Shown: positions 60,574-64,000 of the stretch, piece after piece | How positions within the stretch are numbered: the first letter of the stretch is position 1 | Layout: every line of letters begins with the position of its first letter | Assembly: GCA_951394405.1 (NCBI GenBank) | Contig: OX596346.1 | Location: 496,001 to 560,000 of the forward strand | Origin: Coprinellus micaceus | Lineage: Eukaryota > Basidiomycota > Agaricomycetes > Agaricales > Psathyrellaceae | Direction of reading: 5' to 3' | DNA: 64,000 bases | Notes under the pieces: model-generated | What the model saw: the letters and a program-made list of their open reading frames with translations, nothing else | What the model was told of the DNA's origin: nothing | The model's database searches: none | Program-made: the position numbers and the translations under genes

Positions 60574-61726
60574 TCTTGTTGATTGAGGGCATGAGGATTG
60601 AGTCTTGACGAGCTGGGTGGGAGAAGGGGGAGATGGTACTTATTTAGAGTCGTGGGTTCTGGGATTTGGGATAGAGTATGCGTATGCGTATGGTCACTAG
60701 TATGTAGATAGATGCTTCCTTCGTTTTTACTTGCTATGGATCCGTTTGTTATCTGGCTCGTAGGCGACCCCAGACAGGGTGACCTTGTGAACCGCCTACC
60801 GTCCCTGGGTGTGGGACTTCCTTCGCAACGGCGGTGGAGCATGACTGGAAGGGACCGGCAAACTCCATGTTCGAAGGTATTGTAGTAATACAAATATTCA
60901 ATCAGTGGTATTTCCAGGAGCACCGTAGGGCCCTCCCTTCCAAGTGTGGGATCCAAGACGCCTTGCGAGTATAGGAGGAAAAGAAACATACCCTACAAAA
61001 ACCAGACTCCCCTCAATAACGACTCGAGCTTCAGGTGTACACATGGAGTGTTCCCCTCGGGGATCCAAACACGGAATCGTATGGGAGACTAAGGTGGCTC
61101 AAGAAATCGCCCAGGATATTTGATCAGGGAGCGAACGCTGGTGGGTCGCTGCTGCAACTCGAGAAGGTGGGGATCCTTTCTCGGTACCCACTACATTGCA
61201 TACTCAACCTAACGCCGTTCTCATGGTCGTCATTCATACCAACTTAAGGGGTGCATCCCTAAGCAAATGGTCGCCGTCCATATTGCGCCTTGAGAGTACC
61301 AATCCGGATATAAGTGAATGGGCTGTCCGAAAAGTTCAACCGTGAGGGCAGGGGGTAGGGAGGAATGTGAGTAGTGTCCCAGATGTGCCTCGCCCATTGG
61401 CAGTCGGGGCTCAAATGGAATTAGGCGCCCGAATCACACTCCGAGTCCGCGGGGATCCAAATAGTGGCTGACGCGCCCTTCCTTGGCCTCGACCACCGTC
61501 TCCAATGCTCACGAGGGGCGCTTCAGCATGCACCGCTCGTTTCACTGTGAATTTAACCCTCGATTTTCAATTCTTCATTCGAATGAACGGAAAGGGAAAT
61601 TTGCTGACTGTTGGCGGAATCAAACTCCTTGAATGCGCCGCTACATATACAGTACCCGAGCAACAGGCAAACGCTCCCGTTCTGTGCCCCAACGGTCACT
61701 GACAGCACGCTCAAGGTTCAATAGCC
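60574..61726. other. Gap without supported genes
   Basis: 1.15 kb between the F-box gene and the MYND gene. It contains short gcgtat repeats at about 60677-60692 and an attaggcgcccgaat motif near 61420. No gene was recognised. Confidence 0.5.
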
Positions 61727-63922
61727 ATGCCACATGCCTCTGAATATGCCTTTGATAACGACAGTATGGCGCAGGTATGATTACCCTGGAATCTCGAAGA
61801 TTGAAAAGTGACCCTGACGAATTTACAGACCATCCGCTTTGGATCCAGTGATTCCGGGAGATCGACGGACGACCTTATCCAGCTACACAAGCGCGCACAG
61901 GAAAACTTCACATTAAACATCCTGGACAAGTTCCTCCCGTGCTTCCAGCTCCCAAGTAATGTCGATTGGGCCGACAATGCCAAGGAAGACAATCAGCCCC
62001 TTCGTCGAGCGTACACAGGGCTGACCATCCTTATCGATATCTCCACGGCCTGCCAGACCAAACCCATCTTGGCCGCTCCCTCTGCCAGGAAGTTCATACC
62101 GGCGCTTAATGGGATCCTTTTTTGGACGTGCGCGGTACTAAATCTGGAGCCCTCCCTGGACCTGACGCTGCCAGGTGGCATCACGAAGTTGAACGTGTCT
62201 AACGACCCGAAGCCACACAACATCTGCGCCTCGGCGATCCTCAAGGTAGCCGATATACATAGCTCGTTGGAGGCCAAGATCCTCTTCCACCCCCTCGTAC
62301 TAGACCTCGCAGTCATGTGGTGGGTCGTCACGCGAGATGGACACCCGTTGCTCTACACGTCGGGACATCACAACTCGACCCCGGAGGACCCTGGAGGAAG
62401 GGACTCCATCATCTCACTTCTGCATCTGATAACCCTCAGGAACCCCGGCGGCCTCGCTCGAGCCATCCAAAGTGGGTTTGTTTGCTCGCCGGATGTGTTC
62501 TTCGCGAGGGCAGCGGAGAGAATGCACTTTCTGGTTCAGTTGCCGGTGCTTCGTCATTTGCGCCACTTTCGCCCGGGCACGCCCCAAAACTACAACTTTC
62601 AATGCCTCGTATCCATTGTAAACTGCCTCATCGCCGCCGACGACAGCTTGCTCCTACCTTTCCTCTCAACCAAGGCCCCGTCCACATACATGGCAGCGTT
62701 GGTCAGGGGAAGGACCCAAGGAATAACCAATCCAGCACACCAGTCCAAAATCGAAGTAGATATCCTGTATTGCGCCCTACCCGTAATGAAGTGGGCACTG
62801 TCGAGCCCTCGGTACTATCTCCGCACTGTGAAGGACTTCATCTCGGATTCCCAAGCTCGTGTTACACTGATCCTTCGCGACTATGCGTATTTGATTGGCT
62901 GGCGGACCCCCGACTCTAACCGCGATCCCTTCGACGTCATCTTCGAGAAATTGGTCCACTGCTCTTTAGCCTCACCAACCACCGCGAAGCTCTTCAGTGA
63001 TGCTATACGGCAGGATCTTTCCGGAACGAACTTGGTTGGGCCAGTTCCAGCCGAACGGGAGAATCTGTTGGCTAGGGGGAACTCGCTTCTGAGCTTCCTT
63101 TCCTCAAGTACTAAACCAGATGGAAGGTTGTGTGTATGCGATAGCTCAAACGTGAGCGCAAACCGTCCTCGTTTATCCCCCATTGCTGACCTTGCCTCGT
63201 TATTCTTTCGCTTTAGCATGGAAGCCCCGTTCCGTCTTCTCTTGATCAGGAAAAACGGGCATCTATTAAGGAATGCTCAAGTTGTCATTCGGTCATATAT
63301 TGCTCGGAGGAGTGCCAAAAAGGAGACTGGGAAAGCCGTCATCGAGCCGAGTGCAAAGGACTGCGGAAAGAGCACCATGGTAAGTTCTCGTTCAGTTCCA
63401 TCATTGTCTCAGCTTGACTATCTTTCCCATATTGTAGGACTGCGGTACTCAAAAGGTCTCCGCTATCAGCAGACCTACCGGACTTTCCACCTCTCTATTC
63501 TCCGGCGCGTTTTCGAGAGCGACTCCCCTGTCCTGAAGCTACCAAAGGTCGTTCTGCCTGACCCATGGTCAAAAGTAAACGACTATTCCGAGAGGAAGAT
63601 CGTGTTCGTCATCGACGTCACTGACTTGGGCGACCCGGTCAGCATCGACACCCTACCAGATTTCATCAAGATGACATTCCCACTCATCCCGAAACACCTT
63701 GCGAAGCGCTTCAAGGACATCGTCGGGTCGTTCACAGCCTCTGAGCAATCGGAAGCCGACAGGGAAGCCTTTATCCTCGTGAACGGAGCGTTCCCCTACG
63801 GAGATCTGGAAGTAAATCACCTGGTTTTGCTGAGGCAGTCACCAGCGGCAACTGTGCTCGAGGCGCAGGAGGATCTACCGCCCGAGGTGGAGGTCTGTGA
63901 AAACTTGATGTATACGTGGTGA
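61727..63922 (+). CDS. MYND-type zinc finger protein
   Basis: Four exons (61727-61774, 61829-63151, 63217-63379, 63438-63922) keep frame and give 672 residues. The first 450 residues form a mostly helical region without recognised domain. Exons 3-4 encode a MYND finger at about residues 470-500: KECSSCHSVIYCSEECQKGDW, then H and C, the usual C-x2-C...C-x3-C...H-x3-C order. A frame shift hides it unless the 65-bp intron at 63152-63216 is removed. MYND fingers bind proline-rich partners; many agaric proteins of this size end in one. About 160 residues follow. The 3' end is uncertain. Either the gene stops at 63922, or a gtgagt donor at 63919 joins an acceptor at 63975 and the gene runs past the window. 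Confidence 0.8.
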
Positions 63923-64000
63923 GTGTGAAGGCTCTGGGACGCTCACCCGGGTACTCATTCTTATCATGTTGAAAGCTCGATCAGGGACCGGTTTGCATTG

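Noticed and set aside
1..64000. CRISPR arrays, prokaryotic operons, riboswitches, rRNA genes
   Set aside because: None seen; intron-rich genes and ribosomal P1 show eukaryotic nuclear DNA.

Overview
The window is nuclear DNA from a filamentous basidiomycete, most likely an Agaricomycete. Genes carry many short introns (about 50-65 bp), and the gene content fits that group: 7-TM proteins of the DUF6533 type, F-box proteins with leucine-rich C-termini, a NACHT STAND NTPase, a Zn2Cys6 regulator, a cerato-platanin and a MYND-finger protein. The genus cannot be read from the sequence.

Left and central part (1-45 kb). Ten paralogues of one multi-exon membrane-protein family dominate: nine on the + strand (271-2170; 9456-10860; 13136-14974; 18498-20377; 21693-23605; 25118-26997; 29374-31271; 33048-37211; 43039-45050) and one on the - strand (50195-52138). 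Every copy has a 66-nt-class first exon (60-72 nt) followed by a 10-nt microexon. Copy 2 has lost its 3' half, copy 9 has a nonsense codon in exon 1, and copy 8 carries a 2232-bp terminal-inverted-repeat transposon inside one intron. The 1-4 kb gaps between copies hold gene relics, miniature elements and a recurrent non-coding block with a double GATA site followed by a TGACTCA-like site. A small cysteine-rich, probably GPI-anchored secreted protein (4766-5485) sits inside the array.

Right part (37-64 kb). Ordinary and accessory single genes follow: an F-box protein (37416-39171), a NACHT NTPase (complement 39246-42180), a Zn2Cys6 transcription factor (complement 46065-48057), thymidylate synthase (49064-50040), the inverted tenth array member, a cerato-platanin (complement 53358-53834), an unrecognised protein (55883-56906), ribosomal stalk protein P1 (57279-57868), a second F-box protein (58789-60573) and a MYND zinc-finger protein running to the window edge (61727-63922).

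Housekeeping genes (thymidylate synthase, P1) lie only in the right third. The left two thirds look like a duplicating accessory region that gains copies and loses them to truncation, nonsense mutation and transposon insertion. No biochemical pathway joins the neighbours. The coherent biological unit is the membrane-protein array. Splice-site positions were derived by hand from GT/AG consensus, frame continuity and comparison between paralogues, so exon borders are models.
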